Part shown: positions 15,410 to 24,075 of the stretch, piece after piece
How positions within the stretch are numbered: position 1 is the first letter of the stretch
How the letters are laid out: every line of letters starts with the position of its first letter
NCBI GenBank assembly: GCA_965207995.1
Contig: OZ242299.1
Span: forward strand, 1,736,001 to 1,800,000
Length of the DNA stretch: 64,000 bases
Source of the DNA: DAOUKH01 sp965207995
GTDB taxonomy: Bacteria > Chloroflexota > Dehalococcoidia > SHYB01
Direction of reading: 5' to 3'
Made by a program: the position numbers and the translations under genes
The notes under the pieces: generated by a model
Seen by the model: only the letters and a program-made list of their open reading frames with translations
Told to the model about the DNA's origin: nothing
Database searches by the model: none

Positions 15410-16531
15410 TCAGGCGGCCCGCGCCCTGACGCAGTCGTCGACGATGGCGTCGACGGTGGCGCGCGTCACGTGGGGCATGGTGATGATGTGGGCGACGTCG
15501 CCTTCGGCGGCCATCTGCCACTTGTGCTCAATGTCCTTCGGCGGCCTGGGGAAGACGACCGTCACCGAGTTCTTGTGCCGCCACGCCGGGACGCCGCGGC
15601 CGTTGAAGCGGTCGACGCCGTACTGGGCGACGGCGAGCATCTCGGTCACGATGCTCTTGAAGCCCTCCAGGCCGTGGCGTTGGAAGGCGTACCAGAGGAT
15701 GAGCGGGGTGAGCGCGTTGCGGGAGCCCGGCAGGGTGGTGTCGAGCACGCCCACGTATTCGACGCCCCGGGCGATGCGGGCCACGTAGCTCTGCTTGGTC
15801 AGCACGACGCCGCAGGGTATGGGAGAGCCGATGAGCTTGTGGCCGCTGATGGCGACGCTGTCGGCGCCGGCGTCGAAGCCGTAAGGCTGCGGATCGTCGA
15901 CGAAGGGCAGGATCATGCCGCTGAGGGCGGCGTCGGCGTGGATGTAGGACTTCGTGATCGCCAGGTCGCTCAAAATGCCACGGACCTTGTCGAGGTCGTC
16001 GACGGCGCCCCTTACCGTGGTGCCGATGTTCGCCATGAAGATGACCGGCGCGTCGCGGTAGATCCGAATCGTCTCGTAAAGGTCCTCGTAATCGATCTCG
16101 CCGTTGTCCTGGCTCCGGATCATGATCTGGCGCATGTTCAGCACGCGCAGGATCTTGAGGACGCTGTAATGGGTATCCTGGGAGAAGTAGACGACGCCGT
16201 CGGGGAAGAGCTCGCGCGCCAGGTAGAGGCCGTACATGTTGCCCTCGGTGCCGCCGGTGGTGACGTAGCCCCACATCTCCTCGGGGCCGAGATTCATCAG
16301 GTCGGCGAACTGAGCGACGACCTCACGCTCGATGGCGTGGGTGTTGCTCTGGAAGTTGCTCTCGTGGAAGGGGTCGCCGACGTTGTTCGCGGCGAACCGC
16401 ATGATGGGCAGCAGCGCCGAGTAGTCGAAGTCGAGGTTGCAGGGATAGCCGACCGAGCGCGGGGCAAGGGCTTCGAAGTCGTTCCAAAGCGCGTCGAGGC
16501 GGGCCTTGACGTCGGGTCGCGGCTCGTGCAT
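15410..16531 (-). CDS. hdc: Histidine decarboxylase, PLP-dependent
   Basis: Converts histidine to histamine and CO2. The 373-aa protein matches the Gram-negative PLP-type histidine decarboxylases through its length: WGYVTTGGTEGNMYG, DTHYSVLKI, ANIGTTVRGAVDDL, HADAALSGMILPFVDD and SGHKLIGSPIPCG. The PLP lysine is Lys232. The frame is open from ATG 16564, but ATG 16531 aligns with the family start, and a TACAAT -10-like element overlaps the upstream ATG. It lies downstream of two crotonase genes and is followed by a double-ACT protein. Confidence 0.9.
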   Translation of the reverse strand: MHEPRPDVKARLDALWNDFEALAPRSVGYPCNLDFDYSALLPIMRFAANNVGDPFHESNFQSNTHAIEREVVAQFADLMNLGPEEMWGYVTTGGTEGNMYGLYLARELFPDGVVYFSQDTHYSVLKILRVLNMRQIMIRSQDNGEIDYEDLYETIRIYRDAPVIFMANIGTTVRGAVDDLDKVRGILSDLAITKSYIHADAALSGMILPFVDDPQPYGFDAGADSVAISGHKLIGSPIPCGVVLTKQSYVARIARGVEYVGVLDTTLPGSRNALTPLILWYAFQRHGLEGFKSIVTEMLAVAQYGVDRFNGRGVPAWRHKNSVTVVFPRPPKDIEHKWQMAAEGDVAHIITMPHVTRATVDAIVDDCVRARAA

Positions 16532-16607
16532 GGAGGGGAGCCCCTGGCTTGGAGTTGCCTCCATTGTACCCGCCCCCGCAGCTTGGGTCTTCAGCCGGAT
16601 GGCAGGG

Positions 16608-17429
16608 TCAGCGGCCGGTCCAACGGGGCGGGCGCTTCTCGAGGAAGGCGTGGCGGCCCTCGGCGCGGTCTTCGGTCTTGGCGGTGACGAGGCCGCCGTA
16701 GGACTCGTACTCGAACGCAGCGGCTGCCTCGCGGTCGAGTGGACGGCGCAGGGCGCGCTTGCTGAGGCGGACGGCGACGGGGGCGGACTCGGTGATCAAC
16801 CGGGCCATGCCGTAGGCGGCGTCCTCCAGGTCGTCATAGGGGACGACGCGGTTCACGAGGCCGATCTTCAGCGCCTCGCGGGCCTCGACGAAGCGCGAGG
16901 TGAGCAGCATCTCGGCGGCCTTGGGGTAGCGGACGGCGGAGGGGAGCAGCAGGCTGACGCCGGAGTCGGGAGTCAGGGCGCGCTTGGCGAACATTGCGGA
17001 GAAGCGGGCGTCTTCGGCGGCGATGCGGATGTCGCAGGCCAGGGCGAGGCCGAGACCGCCGCCCACCGCGTTCCCCTGAACGGCTGCAATAGTGGGCTTG
17101 TCGACCTGAAAGAGGTTGTAGGCGCACCAGCCGAGGTGGCCGGAGCGTCTTAGGTTGGCGGCGGGCGTGTTGTTGTTGTCGGCGGCGACGTCGGAGGTGG
17201 CGCGCAGGTCGGCGCCGGCACAGAAGCTCGACCCCGCGGCGGTGAGGACGACGACATGTGCCTCGGGGTCGGCGGCGGCCTCGCGACAGATGCGGTCGAA
17301 GAGGAGGGCGGTGTCGCGGTCGACGGCGTTGAGCCGCCGGGGGCGGTTCAAGGTGATCGTTGCGATGCCATCGGCGACGCGGTAGAGGACGGGCGGCCCG
17401 CTCTCTTCTTCTTGTGAGGGCGGCGTCAT
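16608..17429 (-). CDS. Enoyl-CoA hydratase/isomerase family protein (copy 2)
   Basis: A 273-aa crotonase-fold protein. It has the oxyanion-hole segment SSFCAGADLRA, the central KPTIAAVQGNAVGGGLGLALACD, and the acid segment LTPDSGVSLLLP. The Pro-Asp-x-Gly pattern, with Asp in place of the hydratase Glu, resembles isomerases of the PaaG type. It overlaps the upstream crotonase by 4 bp (ATGA) and is clearly its paralogue, sharing GHLGW-AYNL, GNAVGGGLGLALACD and DSGVSLLLP. The products probably act on related acyl-CoA esters. Confidence 0.92.
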   Translation of the reverse strand: MTPPSQEEESGPPVLYRVADGIATITLNRPRRLNAVDRDTALLFDRICREAAADPEAHVVVLTAAGSSFCAGADLRATSDVAADNNNTPAANLRRSGHLGWCAYNLFQVDKPTIAAVQGNAVGGGLGLALACDIRIAAEDARFSAMFAKRALTPDSGVSLLLPSAVRYPKAAEMLLTSRFVEAREALKIGLVNRVVPYDDLEDAAYGMARLITESAPVAVRLSKRALRRPLDREAAAAFEYESYGGLVTAKTEDRAEGRHAFLEKRPPRWTGR

Positions 17430-18223
17430 ATGCCCTTCCAGTCAGGGGCGCGCTTTTCGAGGAAGGCGCGGCGGCCTTCTTCCATGTCCTGGGTCTTGAG
17501 GTTGACGGCGACCTCATAGAGCTCGAGCTCGTGGGCGGCGAGCGCCTCGCGGTCCATCGTGCGGCGCAGGGCGCGCTTGGAGAGGCGCACCGCGACCGGG
17601 GCCTGCTGGGCCATCTCGGCAGCGAGCTCGTCGACGGCCCCTTCGAGCTCGTCGGAAGGGACGACACGGTTCACCAGGCCGATTTCGAGGGCCTCCGCGG
17701 CGTCGACGAAGCGGGAGGTGAAGGTCATCTCGGCGGCCCGCGGGTAGCCGACGACGAGGGGGAGGAGGAGGCTGACGCCGGAGTCGACGGAGTAGCCGCG
17801 CTTGGCGAAGATGGCGGCGAAGCGGGCGTCATCGGCAGCGATCCGGACGTCGCAGGCGAGGGCGAGGCCGAGTCCGCCGCCGACGGCGTTGCCGCGCACC
17901 GCGCCGATGAGGGGCTTGTCGAGCAGGTAGAGGTTGTAGGCGCTCCAGCCGAGGTGTCCCCGGCGCGTGATCGCGGCCGTCGCCGAGGCCCGCTCGTCGG
18001 GCGGCTTGCTTTCGGAGAAGCGCAGGTCCTGGCCGGCGCAGAAGCTCCGGCCCGCGCCGGTGAGCACCACCGCCCAGACGTCGTCGTCGTCGCGGGCGCG
18101 CTCGACGGCGTCGTCGAGCTGCACCGCCATCTCTTCGTCGAAGGCATTGAGGACGGCGGGCCGGTTCAGGGTGATCCGGGCGACGTGATCGCGGCTCTCG
18201 TAGAGGACTTTCGCTTCCTCCAT
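17426..18223 (-). CDS. Enoyl-CoA hydratase/isomerase family protein (copy 1)
   Basis: A 265-aa crotonase, first of a tandem pair. It has RSFCAGQDLRFSESK for the oxyanion hole, KPLIGAVRGNAVGGGLGLALACD, and GYSVDSGVSLLLP with Asp at the catalytic acid position as in PaaG-type isomerases. ATG 18223 is preceded by GGGAGGAAGC, a strong ribosome site; the open frame extends to 18274 without support. A TACAAT -10 element lies at 18256-18251 on this strand. It is translationally coupled to copy 2. Confidence 0.92.
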   Translation of the reverse strand: MEEAKVLYESRDHVARITLNRPAVLNAFDEEMAVQLDDAVERARDDDDVWAVVLTGAGRSFCAGQDLRFSESKPPDERASATAAITRRGHLGWSAYNLYLLDKPLIGAVRGNAVGGGLGLALACDVRIAADDARFAAIFAKRGYSVDSGVSLLLPLVVGYPRAAEMTFTSRFVDAAEALEIGLVNRVVPSDELEGAVDELAAEMAQQAPVAVRLSKRALRRTMDREALAAHELELYEVAVNLKTQDMEEGRRAFLEKRAPDWKGI

Positions 18224-18361
18224 GCTTCCTCCCGGCGGTTGGCGGGAGCAATTGTAGAGGACGGAATGCCCCAAGGCGAAGCGGCGGCGCTAGACGGACG
18301 GGCGGGCGGTTGCGACAATGCCGCCGGCCCGAATCAATGAGAAACGCAGGGAGGCCGGAAC

Positions 18362-19177
18362 GTGGGAGAACTCGACGGCAAGGTAGCGATCATCACCGGC
18401 GCGGGGCGGCTGCGCGGCATCGGGCGGGCCTGCGCCGTCTCGTTGGCGAAGCTCGGCTGCGACATCGTCCCCACCGGGACGGGGCGGGCTCCGGAGACCT
18501 ACCCGCCCGATGAGCAGGCGGCGGGCTGGCGCGACATCGAGAGCACGGCGGAGCAGGTGCGAGAGCAGGGGCGCCGCGCGCTGCCGCTCGTCGGCGACGT
18601 GACCAAGGCGGAGGACGTGGACCACATGGTCGCGGCGACGGTGGCGGAGTTCGGCCGCGTCGACATCCTGATCAACAACGCCGCCTTCCGGCGGGGCGAG
18701 GACCGGGTGACGCCGGACAGGCTCTCCGAGGATATCTTCCGCAGGGTGCTCGACATCAAGCTGGTGGGCGCGTTCCTGCTCTCGAAGGCGGTGGCCAAGC
18801 ACCTCATCGAGCAGGGCGAGGGCGGGCGCATCGTCAACATATCGTCGGTGGGCGGCAAGCGCGGATCGGCGGTGACAGCGGCGTACGCATCGGCGAACTT
18901 CGGACTGCAGGGCTTCACCCAAGTGCTCGCCCAGTGGCTCGGCCCGCACCAGATCAGCTGCAACGCCATCTGCCCGGGCGTGACCGACACGTCGCGGATG
19001 GACGATCTGGGCTATCCGAGGGACGAGCGGTGGGACCGCCTTCAGAACGCGGTCCCGCTGAAGCGCGCCGCCAGCGACGACGAGGTAGCCGACGTGATCT
19101 CCTTCCTGTGCACTCCGAAGGGGGCCTACATCAACGGGCAGTCGATCAACGTCTGCGGCGGCATGGTGATGTGGTAG
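18362..19177 (+). CDS. SDR-family oxidoreductase, catalytic Lys replaced
   Basis: A 271-aa classical-type short-chain dehydrogenase fold. It has the NAD(P) motif TGAGRLRGIG, LINNAA, NISSVGG with the catalytic Ser (about 161-162), and NAICPGVTDT after the active site. The expected Y-x-x-x-K reads Y-A-S-A-N: Tyr175 is present but residue 179 is Asn (codon AAC). Loss of that lysine usually abolishes or changes dehydrogenase activity. GTG 18362 is the start. The gene is divergent from the crotonase operon. Confidence 0.88.
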   Translation: MGELDGKVAIITGAGRLRGIGRACAVSLAKLGCDIVPTGTGRAPETYPPDEQAAGWRDIESTAEQVREQGRRALPLVGDVTKAEDVDHMVAATVAEFGRVDILINNAAFRRGEDRVTPDRLSEDIFRRVLDIKLVGAFLLSKAVAKHLIEQGEGGRIVNISSVGGKRGSAVTAAYASANFGLQGFTQVLAQWLGPHQISCNAICPGVTDTSRMDDLGYPRDERWDRLQNAVPLKRAASDDEVADVISFLCTPKGAYINGQSINVCGGMVMW

Positions 19178-19205
19178 GGCTGGGTGCCGTCCGAGGCTGC
19201 GGCGG

Positions 19206-21155
19206 CTAGCCCTCGATGGCAGGGGGGTCGCGCGGCTCGGAACGCCGCTTCTGAGGACCCCGAAACGCGGCCACGATCCAGGGCCAGAAGAGGGCCGTGA
19301 GGAGCGCGCCAAACGCGCCGATCGCCACGAAGAGGCTGTACCACCTGACGCCCGAGGCGAAGTCGTCGCCGGCCGCTTCGGTGAGGTCGACAACCTTGTT
19401 CCCTACAAGGACGGACGTTCCGGCGAAGTCCCCGGTAGCCTCTTCCATGATCTCGGCCCGAGCCTCTTCGAAGGCCGGATCGGCGACCGCGCCGTAGACC
19501 GGCCACGAGAGGATGCACACGAGCACCGCCGCGATGCAGAGGACAAACGCGGCCCACGCAGCCCTGCCGGACAAGCGCCCCCCGCCGAGAGCGCCGAGTA
19601 TGACGAGCAGAAGCGGCGCGATGATGTAGGCCACCCAGCCGAACGTCATGAATTCGCCGAGCGATTGGCGCGCCTCGTCGAGCGCTTCGCCGAAGTCGTC
19701 CGGGTCGTCCTTGGGGTGCGCGTAGCCGCCGGCGAGGAAGGCCCGCGTCTCGTCGATGACGTCGTCGTTGGCCAGGTCGGCGCGCAGGTCATCCTGGGTG
19801 TACGTCCAGTCCTCGTCGAGAATCCCGCGCAGGTCGTCGAAGGATGCGAGCGCCGATTCGCCGCCGCTTTGTTCCACCGCCGAGCGGAGGTCCTCCTCGG
19901 TAAAGGTAATCGTATCGGGCACGGGCCCCAATGCGATGCTCTCGACGGAGGCAGCGATGCCCGGCCGTGCTTGGAGCGCGATTTCGCTCGCGGTCAAGTC
20001 CGAAGGGAGACAAGGCGGGAGTGTTTGCGCCAGAGCGCTTCTCGCGGCCTGCGCGTCCGCTTCGGTGGCGCAAACGGGCAGGCTCCGTAGCGCTTCGTCC
20101 AGCTTTCCGACGGCCAAGTTGGTCAAGGCGGTTGCCGCTTCCCGCTTGCTTTGGGCCAAGTAGAGCCGGGTCGAAAACCCATCCGACCGCCCCGTCAGGT
20201 AGTCGCTGACTTCATCGATGACGGGCTCGACCTGCTGCTGGACGTTCGCGGGCGACACGCCTCGGCGGAGGGCGTCGGCGATCTCTTGCCGCGAGACCTC
20301 TATGCCATGAGAGAGCCTGACCGTGTCCGGCAGACGCTTCTCCAACTCGGGTTCAACGACCCCGGTGAAGGCGACGTCATGCGCGTCGGCCTCGTGCAGA
20401 ATGGCCGCCGCCTCCGAGGCCGCCGAATCCAGAAGGTCGGCGAAGGCGATGCGCACCTCGAAGCTGTCCGACTCTCCAAGCAGATAGGGTGTCACCTGGT
20501 CGAGCCCCCGTTCGACTTGAGCCGCGGACCACTCCGGGGTCACGGCGGTCTGGATCGCCCGGATCATCCGCTCCTCGGCCTTGTCGCCGGTGCCGAAGAT
20601 GAGGAGTATCCATCCGGACGGCTCTCCGGCGTCCGCCCGCGCCTCCTGCACCGCTTCGCGGATCCTGGGATAGACCTCCTGCTCCAGCAGCTCGTCGTAG
20701 GCCCCGCCCTCCCGCAGAAGCGCCTTGAACTCGTCCACCAGGGCTCTGATGCGTGGGGCGGCGTCGACCCGCAGCGCGAGCGCGTCGCGCTGTCCGGCCA
20801 CGTACTCGCCGACCTGCAGCACCGAGGGGGCGACGAGCGCCTCGAGTTCCTCCGGGGAGAGGGCCCGGCCCACGGCGTCGGTGATTTGCGCCGTGGTAAG
20901 GCCGGAGGCAACCAACGGGTTGGTGTGAAAGTCGCCGCCGAAGTCCTCAGGATCGAGCCGCCGTGCTTCGTCGAGCGCCGACGACACGATGTCGACCGTA
21001 GCGAACCGGTAGACGTCAGCCTTCTTCAACAGCTCCGGATAGTAGCCCGGATTCAGGAGGCCGCCGTTGAGTCTGACGTAGGTCAGCGCCAAGAAGAGAG
21101 CCCCCACGAGGAGGGCGCCCACGAGAATGAAGGCAATCCAGCGGAGAATCGTCAT
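19206..21155 (-). CDS. Large membrane protein with internal repeats, unknown function
   Basis: 649 aa. There is one N-terminal membrane helix (WIAFILVGALLVGALFLAL), a roughly 500-residue acidic, helix-rich outer or inner domain, then three to four membrane helices (AYIIAPLLLVILGAL, AAWAAFVLCIAAVLVCILSW, WYSLFVAIGAFGALLTALFW) and a short basic tail. The soluble part contains a recurring module ending in Y-(V/L)-x-G-x-x-D-(A/S/G)-(L/F)-x-x-R: EYVAGQRDALALRV (near 113), PYLLGESDSFEVRI (near 223), DYLTGRSDGFSTRL (near 317), with a weaker fourth (AFLAGGYAHP, near 470). I do not recognise the family. No operon partner is evident. Confidence 0.8.
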   Translation of the reverse strand: MTILRWIAFILVGALLVGALFLALTYVRLNGGLLNPGYYPELLKKADVYRFATVDIVSSALDEARRLDPEDFGGDFHTNPLVASGLTTAQITDAVGRALSPEELEALVAPSVLQVGEYVAGQRDALALRVDAAPRIRALVDEFKALLREGGAYDELLEQEVYPRIREAVQEARADAGEPSGWILLIFGTGDKAEERMIRAIQTAVTPEWSAAQVERGLDQVTPYLLGESDSFEVRIAFADLLDSAASEAAAILHEADAHDVAFTGVVEPELEKRLPDTVRLSHGIEVSRQEIADALRRGVSPANVQQQVEPVIDEVSDYLTGRSDGFSTRLYLAQSKREAATALTNLAVGKLDEALRSLPVCATEADAQAARSALAQTLPPCLPSDLTASEIALQARPGIAASVESIALGPVPDTITFTEEDLRSAVEQSGGESALASFDDLRGILDEDWTYTQDDLRADLANDDVIDETRAFLAGGYAHPKDDPDDFGEALDEARQSLGEFMTFGWVAYIIAPLLLVILGALGGGRLSGRAAWAAFVLCIAAVLVCILSWPVYGAVADPAFEEARAEIMEEATGDFAGTSVLVGNKVVDLTEAAGDDFASGVRWYSLFVAIGAFGALLTALFWPWIVAAFRGPQKRRSEPRDPPAIEG

Positions 21156-21324
21156 GCGAAGGCGCGCCCGTCCTACAAGAAGGGAATGTTGGCGCAGGTC
21201 GCCCGAGGGCCGTCGGACCTCCGGGGACGCGTCGCGCTCACACCATCTGTGAGGGCGGTGTCTCTGTCAATGCCACGTGGGCGTGATTTGCTATACTTCT
21301 GGAGCGCCCCTTTCGGGCGCACCC

Positions 21325-21400
<76 letters not shown>

Positions 21401-21403
21401 CCC

Positions 21404-23110
21404 TTAGAACACCCCTTCCACGTTCTCCAGCAGGTTCCGCCACCACTCCCGGTCCGATCCGCGCTCCGGTATGAAGTGGATCGCGTACGTACCGTCCTCC
21501 TCCACGATGAGCCGCCCGGCCAGGGTGATCACGCGCCCCGGGGGGAGAGCTCCGAGGACCTCTGATGGGTCAAGAACGCTCACCGGCTGCACGTACTCGT
21601 CCCGGTTCACCTGCAGCACCAAGCCGCCGGCTTCCTGGAACACAACCGTGCCCCTGACCCTCACGCACTGATCGTGGAACAGGTCGCCGAGCGACGCAAT
21701 CTGCGCGGGCGTCGGGACAGGGGGAGATTCCAGGGGACACGGTTTGTCGCGCGGCGAGACTACGTCGAGGCTGAAGAGGACGACCAAGACCAACACCCCA
21801 ATGCCCGCCAGACCTATCCCCCATATGAGGCACCCGCGAAGGCAGCCTCCGCCTTTTTCCTCCTCAGCCGCCCCTTCCCATCCGTGCGGCTGATACTCCG
21901 CCGGCGACGCTTCCGGTGCGGCTGCCGGGGGACTGTCCTGCGCCTCCAGGTCAAGGTCGATCTCCTCAACTTCGTCGGAGGTCCTGCGGTGCGTGGGCTG
22001 CTCGGCGTCCGGCGACTCCAAGTCCAGCAGTTCAAGCTCTAGTTCGTAGTACGGCTCCGCGGCTGCCTTCGCCGCGTCGTCCGACCGTCCGTCCAGCCAC
22101 CACTCCGGCGCGTGCATGAAGGCGCGATAGGCCGCGTCCAAGCCGGCGCCCCGTTGGGAGGATTCCCTGCCGGATCCGAACCACGGCGGAGCCGAGGCCG
22201 TAACGTCGAGCCACGGCTGGGCGACATTGAAGGCGACGGCGTAGGCTAGCATGGGGTCCGACTGGCTCCGAGCGCCGGGAGGGGCGGAGCCGACCATCGA
22301 CGCTTCCCAGCCAAGCCACTGACTTATCTCGAGTGCCCCCGTCGGCTTCGGCTTCAGCATGCCTGTCGTTATCGTCGGCAAGGTCACAAACGAGTACACG
22401 AGACCCGCGAACCCGCCGATCAGGGCGTTCGCCCACCACTGGTCCAGCCATAGAGCCGCCCAGAGCCCGGTGCCAACACCCGTCAAGATGCAGGCGACCA
22501 TCCACCAGTCACTTCCGTCGTCGGAGTTTTCCCTCCTGACTCGCACCGGGTTGTCATGGAAGAGGCCGCGCTGCTGCAGGTAGTCGCCTATCTGGTCGCC
22601 GATGGCATCTTCGTGCTTGCTTATCGCTTCACGGAGCGCATCGACCGTTGTGGGGCCGGGCGGGAGGCTGTTGCATATCGTCCGCTCCCATTCGTACTGC
22701 GGCGAGTCCTGCCGAGTCAGCCGGTATAGGAAACCGACTCTTGTTCCGACTGCCTCGATGCGCAACGTGCCGCGCTGGCACATCTCGATGATGGAGGCCA
22801 GGACCGTCGGGCTCCATATCATGTGCCCTCGCAGCGCGGAAACCGCCGCCGCGGGCAACGAACCGGGCTTCGCGGCCCCCGAGTACCACGCGCTCGCCTG
22901 CGGGGGCCGCCACTTGGGCCAGAACCACAGCACGATAGTGAGCAGCTGCGCTACGACGACGCCGATCGTGCGGAAGCCCCAGGCCGTCCGCTGCTTCCAG
23001 TCCATCTCCTGGAAGTCGGGAAAGCCGCTTTCGGCGATGGCCCCGCCTGGGTCCACCGCGAACAGCACGCCGATGGCGGCAAGGGCCGCTACCGCCGTCA
23101 GCAAACTCAC
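21404..23110 (-). CDS. DUF2207-like membrane protein with C-terminal OB-like domain
   Basis: 568 aa. The N-terminus has one or two membrane helices. The middle (GHMIWSPTVLASIIEMCQRGTLRIEA, then a pair of helices near 210-245, then AYAVAFNVAQPWLDV and SAPPWF) resembles the cytoplasmic part of DUF2207/YciQ-type proteins. After an acidic linker there is another membrane helix (IWGIGLAGIGVLVLVVLF). The final 120 residues read like a small OB-type beta barrel (CVRVRGTVVFQ, GRVITLAGRLIVEEDGTYAIHF). The start is GTG 23110 with GGAAGG upstream. Function is unknown; family assignment is by pattern only. Confidence 0.7.
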   Translation of the reverse strand: MSLLTAVAALAAIGVLFAVDPGGAIAESGFPDFQEMDWKQRTAWGFRTIGVVVAQLLTIVLWFWPKWRPPQASAWYSGAAKPGSLPAAAVSALRGHMIWSPTVLASIIEMCQRGTLRIEAVGTRVGFLYRLTRQDSPQYEWERTICNSLPPGPTTVDALREAISKHEDAIGDQIGDYLQQRGLFHDNPVRVRRENSDDGSDWWMVACILTGVGTGLWAALWLDQWWANALIGGFAGLVYSFVTLPTITTGMLKPKPTGALEISQWLGWEASMVGSAPPGARSQSDPMLAYAVAFNVAQPWLDVTASAPPWFGSGRESSQRGAGLDAAYRAFMHAPEWWLDGRSDDAAKAAAEPYYELELELLDLESPDAEQPTHRRTSDEVEEIDLDLEAQDSPPAAAPEASPAEYQPHGWEGAAEEEKGGGCLRGCLIWGIGLAGIGVLVLVVLFSLDVVSPRDKPCPLESPPVPTPAQIASLGDLFHDQCVRVRGTVVFQEAGGLVLQVNRDEYVQPVSVLDPSEVLGALPPGRVITLAGRLIVEEDGTYAIHFIPERGSDREWWRNLLENVEGVF

Positions 23111-23576
23111 AATGGCCTACCCTTCCTTCCTGAGAAATGCTGCCTCGCCGCCTCCGCCGGACAACCGCATTTCATACGACCAGCGGGAAGCAACTCTCGC
23201 CCAGGCGATGTCCACACCAGTCGCGCCGGAGACACTCTCAGAGGCGGAGGACGGCGGCGATGCCGTCTGGGACGGCGATTACGACCCCGCTAGCCACCTT
23301 ACGTTTCCCGTGATCGAGCTGGGGATCACGGCGCAGCCTTTTCTGGCTAGAACGGTCTCTTCCCTACAATAGGAGCTCCCTCCGAGGTTCGCAAATCGGT
23401 ACGCCCTAGCCCACCACTCCCCGCTAGGCATTGACGGTTTCGGCAGGCTCCGCGGCCTCCCGTTCATCCCTCAGGACGAACGCGCCTAAGGTTCGGACGG
23501 GCGCTTAACGAATCGGCCCCGCCACCTAGAAGGTCGGCGGGGCCGTGTCGGGCCAGGAAGCTAGGTTAGGACGCGG
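23111..23576. other. 466-bp intergenic region
   Basis: It holds the upstream region of the DUF2207-like gene, a perfect 8-bp inverted repeat CCGTGATC/GATCACGG (23308-23315 with 23324-23331), and the terminator-like hairpin of the histidine-rich gene (23514-23545). An 86-codon plus-strand frame (23112-23372) has no ribosome site and no family look. I see no convincing gene here. Confidence 0.6.
23514..23545 (-). terminator. Very stable hairpin after the histidine-rich gene
   Basis: CGGCCCCGCC (23514-23523) pairs perfectly with GGCGGGGCCG (23536-23545), and the inner ACCT-AGA-AGGT extends the stem to 14 bp with one bulged C. It lies about 30 nt past the stop of the histidine-rich gene. No T-tract follows on either strand, so it may act as an RNA 3'-end stabiliser rather than an intrinsic terminator. 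Confidence 0.5.
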
Positions 23577-24020
23577 CTAGGCGTGGGCGTGCTCGTGGGC
23601 GTGGTGCTCGTGGGTGTCGCACTCGTGGGGGTCGTGGACGTGGCCGGGCTCGCCGTGGTGCTCGTGGGTGTCGCACTCATGCATATCGTGCACGTGATCG
23701 CCGTGGGCGTGGTGCTCGTGGGTGTCGCACTCGTGAGGGTCGTGGACGTGGCCGGGCTCATCGCCGTGGTGCTCGTGGGTATCGCACTCGTGCTCATTGT
23801 GACCCTCGTCGGCATGGTGCTCGTGGGTGTCGCACTCGTGGGGGTCGTGGACGTGGCCGGGCTCGTCGCCGTGGTGCTCGTGCGTATCACACTCATGCGG
23901 GTCATGCGCGTGGGCGTGATGCTCGTGGGTGTCGCACTCGTGGATATCGTGCACGTGGCCGGGTTCGCCGTGATGCTCGTGGGTGTCGCACTCGTGGACG
24001 TCGTGAACGTGTTTCGCCAA
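23577..24020 (-). CDS. Histidine-rich repeat protein (metal binding likely)
   Basis: 147 aa made almost only of eight repeats of about 17-19 residues with core HECDTHEHH, joined by GEPGHVHDP-like spacers. It contains 51 His (35%) and 8 Cys, many Asp/Glu, one Lys, no Arg and no aromatic residue. TTG 24020 is the start because GGGAGG lies 6 nt upstream and a clean promoter is further up; longer open frames from 24104 and 24127 lack these. There is no signal peptide, so it should be cytosolic. Such composition fits buffering of Ni, Zn, Co or Cu, but the metal is unknown. A divergent MMPL transporter gene lies on the other side of the promoter region. Confidence 0.75.
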   Translation of the reverse strand: MAKHVHDVHECDTHEHHGEPGHVHDIHECDTHEHHAHAHDPHECDTHEHHGDEPGHVHDPHECDTHEHHADEGHNEHECDTHEHHGDEPGHVHDPHECDTHEHHAHGDHVHDMHECDTHEHHGEPGHVHDPHECDTHEHHAHEHAHA

Positions 24021-24075
24021 AGTTTTCCTCCCTTGCGGTGCTGGGCTGACCGCCCTAGCCAATATCGGTAGATGC

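Noticed and set aside
23112..23372. 86-codon plus-strand frame (MAYPSFLRN...)
   Set aside because: No ribosome site, no family resemblance, and its start overlaps the divergent start codon of the DUF2207-like gene.
23583..24015. Possible CRISPR array because of regular repeats
   Set aside because: The units are coding, contiguous and 51-57 bp long without unique spacers; no cas genes are near.
23583..24071. 162-codon plus-strand frame across the histidine-rich gene (Val/Gly/Leu repeats)
   Set aside because: Mirror of the tandem repeat; it has no ribosome site, while the minus-strand frame has GGGAGG, a suitable start and a promoter.
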